DNA from: Camarhynchus parvulus
Taxonomy: Eukaryota > Chordata > Aves > Passeriformes > Thraupidae
Assembly: GCF_901933205.1 (NCBI RefSeq)
Contig: NC_044571.1
Span: 55,427,994-55,491,993 of the forward strand
Direction: 5' to 3'
Length of the DNA stretch: 64,000 nucleotides
The notes under the pieces are model-generated. The model saw nothing but the letters and a program-made list of their open reading frames with translations. It was not told the DNA's origin and searched no databases. The number at the start of each line of letters is the position of its first letter. Position 1 is the stretch's first letter. Below, in pieces: positions 49,113-61,500 of the stretch. Made by a program: the position numbers and the translations under genes.

Positions 49113-51369
49113 GAAAGGCAGATTTTCTGTCTTCAGGAAAAATAAGCATGACTTCCTAAATATGGACCCATGGATTTGCCTGTAATCTGGTATATACTCT
49201 CTGAAATTATGTCAATTGAATGTATTTAAACAAATTTTGGGCTTTCTCATAAGAAGAAATCATTTTGCTGTTCTGGGAGGTTTAAACTGACTAGGATATC
49301 AAAAAACAACAATCAAAAAAAAAAAAAAAAAGGCTCCAGGCAACATTCCTGGATTACGAGTGCACTTAGACTTACCAAATGCCATCTGCTGTTGGAAAAA
49401 ATTCTATTGAGTACATGAGGAAGGTGAATGTTATACCTTAACTACCAGGTTACAACTGTACTAAAAAGAACCAGACATGATGGCATTTTTTGGAAAAAAT
49501 TTATGTCAACCTTGGTCATTGTTGTTCTTTCTTTTATCATCATCTGCAGTGCTAAGCTTTAGATGCTATTTGCGAATATGTTTCATATCCGTGACCTGAA
49601 ATCATTAATTTTTCAAATGTGTTAATTTTCAGAAAGATATAAGAATGAAATTCAGATAAAAGTTAGCGACATTTTGTATGTGGTTGTGTGCATTTTTTAT
49701 CTGAGTTTTAGGGAGTCATTGTCTTTCATATTTTTTTTAAGAAACCAAAAGTAATAGAGGAAAGGGAAATTATTACATAAAGTAAAATCTCATGAAAAAG
49801 TTTTTACTTCCAGATTAGGTGAATATAAAAATATTAAGAGAATTAAAAAAAAAAATTAGAATTTTTGATGTTAGCCTGTGTCAAAGATAAGGGTTCACTT
49901 CACCAGACCAAATATAACTACCCAGCTTGTAGATCAGTCTTAGCTCCCTTAGTCAAAACGGAAAAATATGCATTTTGGAGGGAGCAACTCATTGCACACT
50001 AAAGGAGTACACATGTGTGTTCTGATCAATTCCCTGAATATTTTTTTACTCCCTTTGTCTATGAGCAGGAGAAACTGGATGACTACTTTATCTGCAGAGA
50101 TTTCAGAAATTTAACAGAGAGGCTCCTATCCGGACCAATTAGATCTGAATCCAAATCTAGATTAGATTTGGAGCAAGATTAAATGAAAAATATAGTTTTA
50201 GTAAAAGTGAACCATCATACAACAAGGACAAAGGGTTGTATAGAGATTTAAAGAGGACAAAGTTTATCTGGATTTTTTTTTAGAAAAACAATAATTTGGG
50301 AAAGTGACTAATGCCTTACAAAAGTATAAAAAAAGAAAAGGAAAAAAAGCTGACCATTTTATTGCTGAAAGCTATATTGTACTAGATATATTAAGGAAAA
50401 GATAAGTGATAAAAAATATAAGCCTCAAATGAAGGATATCTAGCCAGATCCCAGAGAAGTTTAATTATGGAGAAGTACTAAATTGGCCCAGGATAAGTTT
50501 ATGCCCATTACTGTAAATAATATATCACAACAAAGTTGTTAGAATTATTTGGTATTTGCTATACAAAATACAGACTATAAGTCAGAGAAAGGATCACTGT
50601 CACAGGCAAAGTTACAGAAAGAAGACAAAGATACTGTAGGATTTAAAAAATTATTATGAGAAGCATGAATTAGGAAGACTATGTGTGATATCTTCAAGAG
50701 ATAGGGGAGGTGGGTCTTTCACTGCAGACTCTTCCTGAGATTATGAGCTCAGGAAAATTGATGTAAAAGGAAATTCAATATGCATGTTTATTTATTACCA
50801 AACTGCAGCATGCTAACATTTGAAATTGTAATAACAGTAAAAATATAACAAGAATAATGGCTTATCATTGCAGTGAAAAGATTCTTACTATTGAATTAGA
50901 GAAAGACCATTTCTTATATTCAAATCCATGCAATTAAGGCAGTAGAGGATTTAGAAAGAAACGTTGGTACGCACCTAAAAAATAGTGAAGTGGAAAAATT
51001 CCAGCATTACTTAAACTTCCATCTAAGGTAGGTTTGCCTTGGTGATTGCATCCCTTTTACCTCTTTCCCTCTTTTTAAGTGTTTAGGAACCATCAAAGTG
51101 AAAGTGCAGTAATTGTAATTTTAATAGCAATAGTAATTACAAGAATCGTAGTTGTTATTATTATTATAAACAAGAGAGGAATAGAATTTTAGCGAGTGTT
51201 AGATGCTGATCAGTGAGGCATAGGATTACTGAAACACCAAGCTGCATTAACCTGCACAGTATTTCTTTCAAAATCTCTGCTAACATATAACAATATTTTT
51301 GAAGTTGTTCAGGTAACTGATCAGCATATCAGCTTTCTGCCAAAAAAGTATCTTATAGCTTCTATTATT
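49113..51369. other. Unique AT-rich sequence, nothing recognised
   Basis: A 17-base A run lies at about 49315-49331. No gene, LTR or CR1 signature was recognised, and no open frame exceeds 60 codons. Confidence 0.4.
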
Positions 51370-51720
51370 TCCTGCCTTGTAATGAATCACCTCTAGTGCT
51401 TGAATAATTAAATTGACTAATTTGAAGCTGAAATAAGAAAATGAGCTGTCAGTCATTAACAGACATTCTCATAAATTATCTTGCTCACTGGCCTTTTTTG
51501 TAAGCAGAACTTACATGTAAAAATAACATTAGCCATAAACCTTTGGTAGTTAAATGTCTTCTATTCCCCACGAGTGCCTTCATAACTACAGTTTTCTTGG
51601 CAGTGAAGTTGTAATGACAGCTGTCACCGATGGACTTTCACGAAATATACCCTGACCTTTGGATGCTATGTGTTACAATTACTGCTGTAAAGCCTTTGGG
51701 GCCTTGAATTGAGATTTCAC
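51370..51720. promoter_or_regulatory. Candidate conserved regulatory element (TGIF/MEIS palindrome)
   Basis: The block holds the perfect 12-bp palindrome TGACAGCTGTCA at 51615-51626, the known dimer site of TALE homeodomain factors (TGIF, MEIS) with an E-box core CAGCTG. Around it are homeodomain-like sites (ATAATTAAATTGACTAATTT at about 51404) and few low-complexity runs. This composition resembles developmental enhancers, but conservation cannot be judged from one sequence, so the call is inference. Confidence 0.3.
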
Positions 51721-54700
51721 ACTTCAATGTAGTGGCATATTGTTAACACTTCTTAAAGCCATCCAAGAAAATATAGAAGCTTTTCTTTTTTTTTTTTTGT
51801 TTAGTATGGGAACTCACACAAAGATGATAATTTGCTGTTGAAATGCAAATATTGGCTGAGAGACAACTTTCATGAACGGGTTCTGAAAAGAAGACATTTC
51901 ACTATAGAGGTCACACACTTGAAAAATAAAAGTTAATCTCTGCTTCACTATAAGGAAAAAAAAAGAATGCAACTGACAGTTCTTAAAAGAAGCTATTTGG
52001 AAATCACAGCCACATAGCTGCTTCTTCTATGCTACTGAAATGCATGAGTTTTGAGAACATTTAAAAATAGCAAGAACCTTAGTAAGATAAAGAGGGTGAC
52101 AATAGAAAACTCATTAAAATTTGAATCCCTGATGAACTATTCTACCAAAAGAATCAAAGCTAACATACAAAAGTGCTTTCTAAAAATGATGGCCCAGAAT
52201 TTATTTTTCTGTGATGGTCATGCCATTTACTTAAATGAATAAATAAAATTAATATTAGACATTTTAGATATTCTCTTGCCTCTTATGTCAACCAAAAGCA
52301 CCATGCATTCTTCTGTCTGAGGAGTTCTGATAGAAGCTGTGAATACAGAATTTTTAACTTGGTAAAATCTATGTTGATTCAGAACAAAGATGTGTTTTGT
52401 TGCATCATATCTAAAAGGAAAAAAAAGCAAAGAGAATTATATGTGACAAACAAGAAATCTATTTTTGATATTTAATGTTATTTAACAGCGTTTTGCCAAG
52501 TATTTTTTTCTGTCAAAAAAAAAAAAGAGGAAAGCTAGCATTCTGTAGTTAAAAACTTCCAGTGGTAAGGGTAGCTCTCAATGAACTGTAGATTTTCTTT
52601 TTTTCAAGTTTACTGTAGATTTCAACATTTCCTTAGTAAAAAGTTATGGTAATTTTCCTATTTTGTCTTAGTTGAATATATCTTGCAAAAACCACAAACA
52701 TGGGCTGCTTTTTTGGCTAAGAATATTAATTTTAAAGCCTTATATTTTATCATATATGTCTTTGATGAATGTATACACCAAACATTTTCCCTATGTAACT
52801 TGCCAAAAAGTGGCCTGTTGAAACCAAAATCAATGAAGATCTTAATGGGAATGGCATGTTATTTCAAATGTCTCAGATAAACTTGAAGTTGTTTAAGAAA
52901 GTTTCATCAGCTGTAGCCTTAATCTTCATTATCCTCCCATTCTATGGGATTAGTATAAAGCAGGTAAATAAATTTTTAATCATTCTAAAAAATAAAAAAG
53001 AGGTCACAAATTACAGTAAAATCTTTGAGAAAAATACACAAGTATTTTGACTGTTTATATTAGAAAAATCAAGGAGTGTATGGCATCTACAATAGTTTGC
53101 AGATTTTCAAGCTTTTAATAACTTTTTTAAGGGAGTAGCATGTATTACCATGCAAGTAACAGACATATTTTTCAGTGTTCTCTGGGTTGTTTTTAGGTTA
53201 ACATCTATAAAAAGCTGATCACATTTTTTTACATAGTTTCTTGATCTTAAGACATCCCTGGACTTGATTTTCAGAAAATGGTTGTTATTTCAGAAAAATA
53301 AAATAAAAAAGACAGAAAAGAGGAAAAAAAATAGAAAACTATATAAAACTCCAAACCTCTAGATTTGGGGGATTATTTTGAGGACAAAGACCTGAATCTC
53401 TCTCTTGTTTTCCTTTATATTACTATGGAAGGAATATTATTTAGTAGATGTTATAGAGAATTATCATATACTATATTTTCATACTTATTATATTCTGTCT
53501 GCTAGTGGTTTTAAAACCCAGCTTTTTGAAAACTAATGAATACTACTGGTTCTAAACAATTCACTTACTATGCCAAATTCACAGGATATATGGACAGCAC
53601 AGAGACAGTTATGTCATACGAAGCAAGTAGAAGGGGATAAACTTCAGTCTGACTTCAGACAGGAATATTTATTACTATGAAATTATATTTGCCTTCCATG
53701 ACAAGGCATGAGATCCCTTTGTTAACTAAACTTGCATGACTTTGGGCTTATTTTGACCTGAAGTGAGATTTAGGCATCCCAACAGCAAAAACATAGTTTA
53801 AATAATCTTCACTAGCAATAATTTCTAATTTGCATACACATGACTGTATATATTATGCTTATATTACCAGACTAAAGAGGGACCTTGTCCCCAAGGCCAT
53901 AAAGCAGTGACTGCCTTATATTCATACTGATTTGGATTGTTTTCCTCTCTAAAGTTTTGTGCTGGACAGAGATGTCTATAATCATGGATAGTAGTGATAA
54001 CTTTTATGAAGCCATTGTAATAGTGGCAGCTTTTATTGGCTTTTATTTGTTCAAATCTCAATTTTTTTTTTTTTTGGTTTTTTGTAATCTTCTTTGGGTG
54101 AAACGCAGTTGCATAACATTTTACAAAGGAGGAATGGTATAAGCTAAAGTGACTTAATGAGACTATAGTGAGAAGTTGAGTTCTTGGTGTTAAAAAATTC
54201 AAGTACAGCTTCCTTCTTTGTCCTGTAAACCTTAAAGTCCTTTAACCTCTAGAACATTGCTTAGTAAGACTGTGAAAACACTACTGAAATATTTTCAATG
54301 GTGGGAAGCAGAAACATAGCTGTTAAGAATTTTTGAATGGAAATGCCACTCAAATGTTAAGCTCACAATATACTTGAAGAATGGCATATGGTTGAAGGTA
54401 CAAAAATGCAGATGAAAAGCAGAAAAAACCTAGACATTGCTCTTCTTTTTTTTCCCTAAGTTACCATGACACTGAAATAAGAGCTGAACTGTGTGTCTTA
54501 GTGGGCTACAGGTACAGAGGCTTCTGTTCAGGTAGTATATGTTCAATTCTGATCTGAAAGTTACTTTCAGCATTATGATGACTTCAAGACAATGTTTCTG
54601 GGACCTGCATGTAAATTTCAAGCACAACTCCATTGGAAACCCAAAGATCTTTTCCAGACATCACCAAGGACTAAAGTCTTCCTGAGAGACTATATAAAAT

Positions 54701-55493
54701 AATTTTTAAATTTTACTTAATATAGATAGTTAGGAAGCATATCTTTGTTATGATGATATACTATGTGTGTCTTGTAGTTTGTCATTAATCAAATATAGCT
54801 GTTCTGTCTCACCACAAGACTTGTCCAGCAAAAAAGGAAACTGCCAGGTTTCTATTTAAGATAATTAATGGTCATCTGAATTTTTTATTCAGACTGATGG
54901 ATCTGGAGAGGCTCATTCCAGAAATGATGCAGCTGTTAGGTTTAAGAGAATATCATAAATTGAAGTCATTTGGATATGACTGATTTGAAAACATTTACGT
55001 AATATTCAAAAGTAGTCCCTACAGAATTTTGCATACCAAATGTTACACAGCTATAATTTTCTATTCATTCCCCACTAACACATTTAATCCATGGTAATTA
55101 ATTATCTACCTGTGAAAAATTAGATCTAAATATTTACTTCAAAGTTTCCAAACTAAAATAGCCATGATTTTCTTTGTAAAAAGAATACATCAAAAGTTTT
55201 CTCTCTCTTTGCACTGCAGTTTACAGAATGTTCTCAAAGATGAAAAAAAGAAATAAAAGATTTTTCTTTAGTGAAGGAATATCTGTAAAACTTGTTTAAT
55301 AAGACATGTCTTACAACTTTGCCAGAATAGCATTGGTTAACTCATCAACACAGCAATGTTTTCCATAGAGAACTTGTGGAGATTCAAGGACATGTAGTTC
55401 ATCTTTATAATCAGCAGAGCAAAAGTAATTATATCAAATGCTTCAGAATTTTCACAATATAATATCAATTCACATAGCTTCCAATAAAAGTTT

Positions 55494-55495
<2 letters not shown>
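51721..55495. other. Unique AT-rich sequence, nothing recognised
   Basis: Short homopolymer runs occur (T run at 51785-51799, A run at 52516-52527, T run at 54062-54075). Open frames such as 53864-54202 minus (112 codons) have no known domain, and a plus-strand frame mirrors part of it. No repeat family was recognised. Confidence 0.4.

Positions 55496-55534
<39 letters not shown>
55496..55534. repeat. (CA)n microsatellite
   Basis: About 19 uninterrupted AC units. It is likely to be variable in length between individuals. Confidence 0.97.
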
Positions 55535-55536
<2 letters not shown>

Positions 55537-58500
55537 AATATTTAAGAACAAAATGCAAGCTTACATACCTATTTACAATATTTGCTTAGTAAAAATATTG
55601 TAATAGAGTACATAATAGAGAAAATGTTCTAAGCAGTTCTGTTACAATTTTCTTGGCAAATTGGAATTTCTGAGTTTGGTCCCTATTTTCATTTTTCTAC
55701 TATTGAAAAAAGAGGTTGAGGAAAAAATCCCAAGCTCCTTCATAAGCCTACACATTACATAAACTGCAGTTGTTTGATTCAGACATGCAGCATGATAAAC
55801 AGTTGTGCTAAAATTTCACTTCAAACATTTAAGCTTCTAATTCAAAATTGCAGTACTTGAAAGAGAAAATGGCATCTTCTTTCCTGCTTTCATCCATTTT
55901 TCCTCTTTTCCAAGGGAAGAGAATCACATTTAGCCAGGTACATTTTGTCTTTTGCTTTTATTGAACATTCTGCAGTTAGAAATTGTGTGCATTTGAACAT
56001 ATATTTAACAATCAAGGATTTCTTTCAAAACATTTGGTGCTTCTTTTTTGTAGCAATCAATACTGATCAAAACAATAGTGTTACATGAACTTACTATTGT
56101 ATTTCACAGTAACAACAGTATGAAGCAGGAAAAAAGGGCGACGGACAGGAAAAGGAAATTACTGTCTCTCATACCACATCTATAAAATCATTAAATGTAA
56201 GGTGAAAAAAAGAAAATAATAATTGCTAACATTGCTTCCTGTAGAAAGCAAGCTTTGCCTTAATAAACAGAAGCTTGAGCAGAGAAAATTAAGTTGGTCA
56301 TTTCACAAATTGCTGTGGTATTCAGACAATGCTGCCAAATCTTTGGCCATGGGGGGCCTCCAGGCTATACAAACCCTTCCTAGCATGTGTGAATCTTGTT
56401 ATTCACACTACATGGCTTTATTATTTCAGAGTATGGAAAACTCTGTGTCCCTTGAGAACAAGGGTGTCTCACCTTTGTTATGCTATCACTAAGAATATAA
56501 TAATTTTCTCTTTTTTTTCTTATTTTATAACAAAGTGTGTACCTGTTTGATTACTTTTCTCACTTTTGGGCTCAATGATATATAATATGTATGATTCAAG
56601 TATGCAAAGACAGGGAAAATATATTATGATATCTTATCAATAAATCCACACCTGTATGCATGTGTTCCCCTCAGAGTAGCTAATACTTGCAGAAGATAAA
56701 CCACTAACAGGAAGTTACATGCAGATCAGCTGAGGTTTCCAACCAGTGTTTCTCCCCTCCAAAATTTAGCCACAATTATTTTCACAAAAGAAATACATTA
56801 TGATTCACTATCTCCCATGATTAGAGGAAGTAAAAGGATTGTTGCAAGAGAAAAATATTTTTCTAAATCCTATCAAAAAGAGATTGGCAGCCATTTTAGT
56901 AAATGATACATGTGCAAAGGCATCAGTGAGCAGTTGATCATGCGCAAATGTTTAAATGTTTCCCCTTTTATTTATTACAAGAAAAGGATTTACCTCAGTT
57001 TCCAAATCAATATATTCCTCTTTGAAGGTTTAAGTTCCTCTGAAGAGAAAGTTTTCTACTGCCTGCAAGATTGTCCTTTTGAGAATGAAGAAATACCTTT
57101 TATAATTTGAATGACAGGAGTTTATGTTATATATAGCTAATTTGAAAATACTATAAAAATCCACACTTCGCAATTTTAGTAATTTCTTTCTTTTAGGGTA
57201 CGTCCTAAATAGTTTCAAGTTAATAGTGAATGTTTCTCTGTTGCAGCAAAATGGAAAAAACTGAATTTATATATGCCAAGGGATTTACAAAATTGCTGTG
57301 GTTTCAGTTAATAGAGAAGCAAATGTTTTTAATACCACTGTTTGTATGTTTGTATTCCACAAATTATTTCCAGTGAATGCAATAAAGCAGATTTTATTTT
57401 TTTAATTATCAAATTATGTTTATAAACATTGCTATAAAGATATTCACCATACATTCTCATTGAAAAAAATAAAACATACTTCTGAAAGAAAGAGGGTAAT
57501 AAAGATCTTGAATACTAATTCTCCTTTCTTTCAAGTACAACATTTCAGCTCATATTACTATCCCAGCAAACTCAGTCTCTGCTCCCTCTCAGATAAACCT
57601 TTATCTAATACTAAGTATTTTTTAAATCTTACATATGTATTTATGTAAATACAAAGACATAAATAAAATATAAAGTGTATTTTTGTGTTAGTTCCTACTT
57701 TGAAACAGTGACCCCCCCATCCACATCACCTGAGAATAAAAACACAACAAAAATAAAACACATATAATATTACATTCAGCCTGTTTCCTGCAGGCAACTA
57801 GCTTCTCTTAATCTTACACCACTCTACAGACTTGTATTAGAATATCAAAAGTGAAAGCAATTTTGTCTTAGTTTTGTATCACAGTCAACAAAATAAGCCA
57901 AAATTATATGGCTAATTTAAGTTAGTCCTAGGAGTTCCTTTACTTCTAGTCACTCCAGAATATTATTTATCCCATCACAAAGTGCTGGATTGTATCATTT
58001 CAGTTATCTTAGGACAGAATGAGTTCCCATTTGGAAGTGGTTCTTCTCTTTTTCTAGAAAAAGTCCACATAAGTAGACATTAATGTTTCTCTATCCAGCA
58101 TTATGGTACATTGCATATTGAATAGAGTTAACTTCAATGACTTATGCCTTTAGAGTCATTTTAGGTACTACAGAATTTCTAACAAGCCTTTAGATGCTGT
58201 TTAGTAATGGTAAAGTTCTTCCCTTACTCCTTCAAGTCCAGACACACAAAAGGCAGACAAGGACCCAGGTACAGCCCAGCAAATAACTCCTCTCTGGTCT
58301 TGGATTCCAGCCTTTATTTCGAGGTCTCCTCAGAGGACACAGATGGCGTTATGGAGGTGACATTTAGTGACTGTTTAAGGAAACCACATCCAATTTAGAT
58401 TAGACGCCTCATAATTGGTAAAATTGAAGTTAAGATTTAATTAAAATCACATCCTAGTTTTTATATTTTAGGTACACAAAGTTATGTGAAGTAAACGTGA

Positions 58501-61500
58501 ATCCTGCAAAAAATAAGCAGCATTAAATTCTTGTAACTTTTTTCACAAATGGGACTGAGGTGGTTGTCACAGATTTTCAGATTTGCCATGGTTTATTGTT
58601 TTATTGTGAAAATAGCAAGTAGGAGATATTAACTTTGAAACATTTGTCTTATAAAACATTTTCTCAGCAATGTCACAACAGATCTTTCCCTCTCCGACCT
58701 TAATCTCTTGAATTTCTAACATATTTACCATATCTGAATTGCTAGCCCTGAATTTTCAAATGAAACATTTATCACTGGAACGTAAAAATCATAGCAGCAC
58801 TTCAAATAATAAAAATATTTGGATTCTTGTAAGTATATTACAGGTGAAGATTTCTTTTTAAGCTGTAGTTATTGTTTTTACTTTTTTATTTGCTTTAAGC
58901 TTTCTAAGCACATGGATATATTGCAACTTTTACCAATTTGATTCTATATTTTCTTGGTTTATGTCCAGCATTTGGGGGTTTTGCATTTTTCTTTATTCTA
59001 GGTCAACCTTCCCATTGAAAAAAAAAACCAAAAACCTACTGTATGAGTAATTAGAATTAGATACGCAGCAGAGCTTGAATAACTATAAAACATATCTCTT
59101 GTCTATGATCTTTAATTTGTTTCAAACAAATGTAGTTTAAAAAAACCCAAAAACTTACCCTACAAATAGGATTTGTGCAATGCCTTTGGCACAGAATAAA
59201 CATTTTTCTTCTATTTACTATTTTGTAATATTATAGCTGTTAAATATGTGCTTAAAAATACTTGGTATTTTATGAATAATTTTTCCAGGAAAAAATTCTT
59301 CAAAGCCATAATACTCCAGAAAAAAAAAATTCAACAAAACACAGCACTTCCCCAAATTCTAGCAAAATATAAAATCTATATGCTTATACAAACAGATTTT
59401 ATTTCAGAGGAGTAAAGAGATAATACTGATTGAAGGGTTAGAAATTTGTTTCTATCCTGTCACTTTAAGACTCTTGCTAAAATGACACAAATATCGTCTA
59501 AACAACAACAAAAGACAACAAAATGGAACTATAAAGTTTATGGCACTTGTGAGTGCCTTGCTTTAGTCTGCTCTGAAGGATGATGTCCTTGCAAAGTGTT
59601 TATGTTTCTAGTCACTTTGGAAGAGAAAAAGACAGAACAGCTGAGTACGATTGAGGACTGTCAAACAGTGGAACAAAGGGATTTGCTCCAGGTAAACCTA
59701 ATGCAACCCAAGTAAACATCAATTTAGCTAGCAGAGGAATTGGAGCTTGAGAGGAAGGATAAGAGAAGAATAACCTTTTTTTTTATGGCTTGTTTGCTGT
59801 AAGTGTAGTTTGATCTCTAGTGGCTTGCCAAGTAGGTCAACAAAAGTATTTGCAGTAATTGGCAGTGAGTTTCTGGAATTCACTGTCAAAAAATATAGTG
59901 TAACTTCTGAAGAGTACTTGTTCCTAAGGGAAAATAACTTCACGGAATGGATTAGAATATTTTTTGCGCTGCTTGGTGAGCCAGCTGGTTAAATTGGTGT
60001 TTTGTTTTACTACGGCTGTGTTGCTTACTGTGCACTTCAATACATTTCACTGAGAAGACAGAGAGAAAAAATTACATTTGCATATTATAATAAGATGCTA
60101 CAAAGGACATAAAATGGACACATTTTTTATATTGCATGTGGGAAAACATAAACTGTTATACAGTTATAAATGTTTGCTCTTGATAGAGGGGAATTGCCAG
60201 TATCCTTTATAAAGTTATAGCCAGAACTGTGCGAGAACAGGGCTCATGCTGGGCAGTCTTTCCCTATGTAGCTGTAAAAGGAGGGGGGAACCTTTTTGAG
60301 CCCTGTAGGGTTCTAGTGTGACTGTTGTCATATAAACTAGGTCAAGGAAAAGCAGAAGGGAGAAAGCTAAGGAGAAGGGGGAAATATTTAAGTCCACTGC
60401 CATCCCCAGTTGTGCTCTTCACTCTTCTATGTTTGAATCGGGATTGATTCTACCACAGTTGCAGGAGAAAGAAGGGAAATTGAGACATTACTGCTTAAAA
60501 GTTAGTGTCTTATTTCCTGCATTTTGGTCCCTTAGCCTTCCCCTCCAAATGAGTATCATTAACAAAACCAAACAAAAAAAACCTGTCAGATGAATTCTGG
60601 TGAAATTTTAGTCCAGCAAGTGTTCTCAAAGAGTGGGACGAGAGAGCCCCTCAACTTCATAAGCCGTAAGGATTCTTCCAAAAGCATTCTAGTAAGCATT
60701 GTGTTCTTAAAATTCCCATATGGCCTTCCCAATACCTCCAAGACTTCTAATATTTGTCATCAGATTTCTTTTACAAGGAAAGTGTTCTGGTTGCCTACAG
60801 ATCAGTGTAACAACACCCATATCTGTTATCATCCATAGGTTTGCTGTCAGCTCAACTGCCATATGTTGAACAATATCAGCCCAGGCCTTGATTTTGTGCT
60901 ACTCTGCTTGTTATTGGTCACAAACTGGATATCAAACCGTGGAGTTTTACCCCTTGCATCTGCCAGTCCTGACAATTTTTATTCCATCTGACAGTACACT
61001 GATATAACTTGCAACTTCTTGGTTTTCAAGAGAGAATGCTGTGGCAAAGATTGCAAAAATATTTTAGGATTTAAGATATATCACGTCCACTGTCCTACCA
61101 TCATCTGTACAGCCTTGATAGATCACTGTAAAAGGCAATAAGGCATGGTGTCACCTCAGTAATATGAATTGATTGCTCCTGACTATCCTCTTGTCTTTCA
61201 CATGTCTGGAGAGGAATGCAGTAGCTTTCATTCTCTGTCCCAAGGGCCTTAGTCCCAGTTTTTCAGTTTGAACTCTCAGCAGTGACATCACCTACGAGCA
61301 GCAATTGCTGGGCTGTAGGCCTGTGGCAGAGACCTTGCAAACACTACACTGAGGTGAGCTTCAGCATCAATGTGATATAGACTTCTATTGCAAATCCATT
61401 CACAGAGATTTCAGAAAACCTTATCATTTGATCAGTTTAGACACTTTTTTGTCAGTTTATAGAACATGGGATTTACCATAGCGGTAACATAGGATCAGTG

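Noticed and set aside
55496..55534. (CA)n tract as part of a regulatory element or CRISPR-like array
   Set aside because: It is a plain dinucleotide microsatellite without spacers.
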